Shown here: one piece after another, positions 63,588 through 64,000 of the stretch
How the letters are laid out: each line of letters begins with the position of its first letter
How positions within the stretch are numbered: the stretch's first letter is position 1
Assembly (NCBI GenBank): GCA_027625915.1
Contig: JANTQA010000029.1
Location: forward strand, 558,001-622,000
DNA: 64,000 bases
Reading direction: 5' to 3'
Origin: Anaeramoeba flamelloides
Lineage: Eukaryota > Metamonada > Anaeramoebidae
Translations under genes and position numbers: made by a program
Notes under the pieces: generated by a model
What the model was told of the DNA's origin: nothing
The model's database searches: none
What the model saw: the letters and a program-made list of their open reading frames with translations, nothing else

Positions 63588-64000
63588 TTAACAACAACCT
63601 CCACCCTCTTTTTTTTTGTTTACTTTTTTCGAATTTTTTACATTTACGCCAAATTCATCTTCAGAATCCGAGAACTCTATCCCTCTTTTCTTTTTAACTT
63701 CGCCCCACTCAACTGGCAAAGCTTTTGAAAGACCAAAAAATACATCTTTCACACCTTCTCCCGTTTTTGCAGAAGTTTCAAAATATAATAAATCATTTGA
63801 TTCGGCGTACTTCATTGCCTCCATTTGATCCACTTTATGATCCTCAAGATCGATCTTATTTGCAACTATAGCAATTTTTGCATTCGGTGAGCCCTGTGTT
63901 CGTATTTCTTTAACCCAATCTTTTGCTCTTTCGTATGAATCGAGATTTGTTACATCATACGTAATAATCACACCCTTGGCTCCTCTATAATACCTATTAA
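63588..64000 (-). CDS. Rab small GTPase, 3' part (continues beyond the right edge)
   Basis: The frame enters from the right as YYRGAKGVIITYDVTNLDSY, then ERAKDWVKEIR, the guanine-specificity motif ANKIDLED (G4), ETSAKTGEGV (G5) and LSKALPVEW, and ends ...KKKEGGGCC, a double-Cys prenylation signal for membrane anchoring. YYRGA plus RAKDWVKE and SPNAKIAIVANK are most like the Rab5/21/22 group of early-endosome regulators, but subgroup assignment needs the missing N-terminal half. A splice acceptor-like TTAATAG ends at 63994; if used, the split codon ends in G and a Met before YYRGA is possible (as in APMYYRGA of Rab5), placing an intron at the window edge. Otherwise the frame continues through NRYYRGA. 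Stop TAA at 63588. Confidence 0.92.
   Translation of the reverse strand, partial: NRYYRGAKGVIITYDVTNLDSYERAKDWVKEIRTQGSPNAKIAIVANKIDLEDHKVDQMEAMKYAESNDLLYFETSAKTGEGVKDVFFGLSKALPVEWGEVKKKRGIEFSDSEDEFGVNVKNSKKVNKKKEGGGCC

Overview
The window is extremely A+T-rich eukaryotic DNA from a single-celled organism: intergenic DNA is dominated by poly-A/T runs, while the genes stand out by higher G+C. All confident genes read with the standard code. Their proteins carry long Lys/Glu, Asn or Asp tracts encoded by nearly pure codons, intron ends are GT..AG, and the gene set (ankyrin protein, DOCK RhoGEF, AP-5 mu, SRPK, Rab, dynein roadblock chain) is that of an amoeboid, trafficking-rich protist. Anaeramoeba (Metamonada) is my best guess from composition and protein style. 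An amoebozoan-like protist is the alternative, and the sequence alone does not settle it.

Layout. 1-5.2 kb: a possible last exon of a gene entering from the left, then foldback elements. 5.2-6.8 kb: a secreted vanin/biotinidase-type amidohydrolase (-). 7-12 kb: dispersed repeats and DNA-transposon relics. 12.2 kb: ribosomal protein eL29 (+). 13.8-18.3 kb: a two-exon ankyrin-repeat gene (-) with a 3.07-kb repeat-filled intron. 18.3-23.5 kb: repeats and microsatellites. 23.5 kb: roadblock/LC7 dynein light chain (+). 24-29.5 kb: a possible tiny split gene, a decayed coding fragment, two tail-to-tail LINE 3' ends and a pair of structured, G+C-richer RNA-like segments. 30.2 kb: a coiled-coil protein (+). 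31-35 kb: repeats, including a near-perfect 558-bp foldback. 35.2-37.1 kb: AP-5 complex mu subunit (+). 40.1-47.2 kb: a giant DOCK-family RhoGEF (+). 47-53 kb: repeats. 53.4-60.8 kb: an SRPK-type kinase (+) split by a 5.05-kb intron full of nested elements. 63.6 kb to the right edge: the 3' part of a Rab GTPase (-).

Working together. AP-5 mu and the Rab serve endosomal membrane traffic, the DOCK protein activates Rho-family GTPases for actin control, the roadblock chain belongs to dynein cargo motors, SRPK phosphorylates SR splicing factors and eL29 is translational. They are neighbours, not an operon: strands alternate and spacings are kilobases.

The least ordinary part is the non-coding DNA. 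It holds at least seven dispersed repeat families. One is a set of modular arrays in which several different short palindromes alternate, joined by a GTTAGG-T(n) / A(n)-CCTAAC spacer, at six or seven places including both giant introns.
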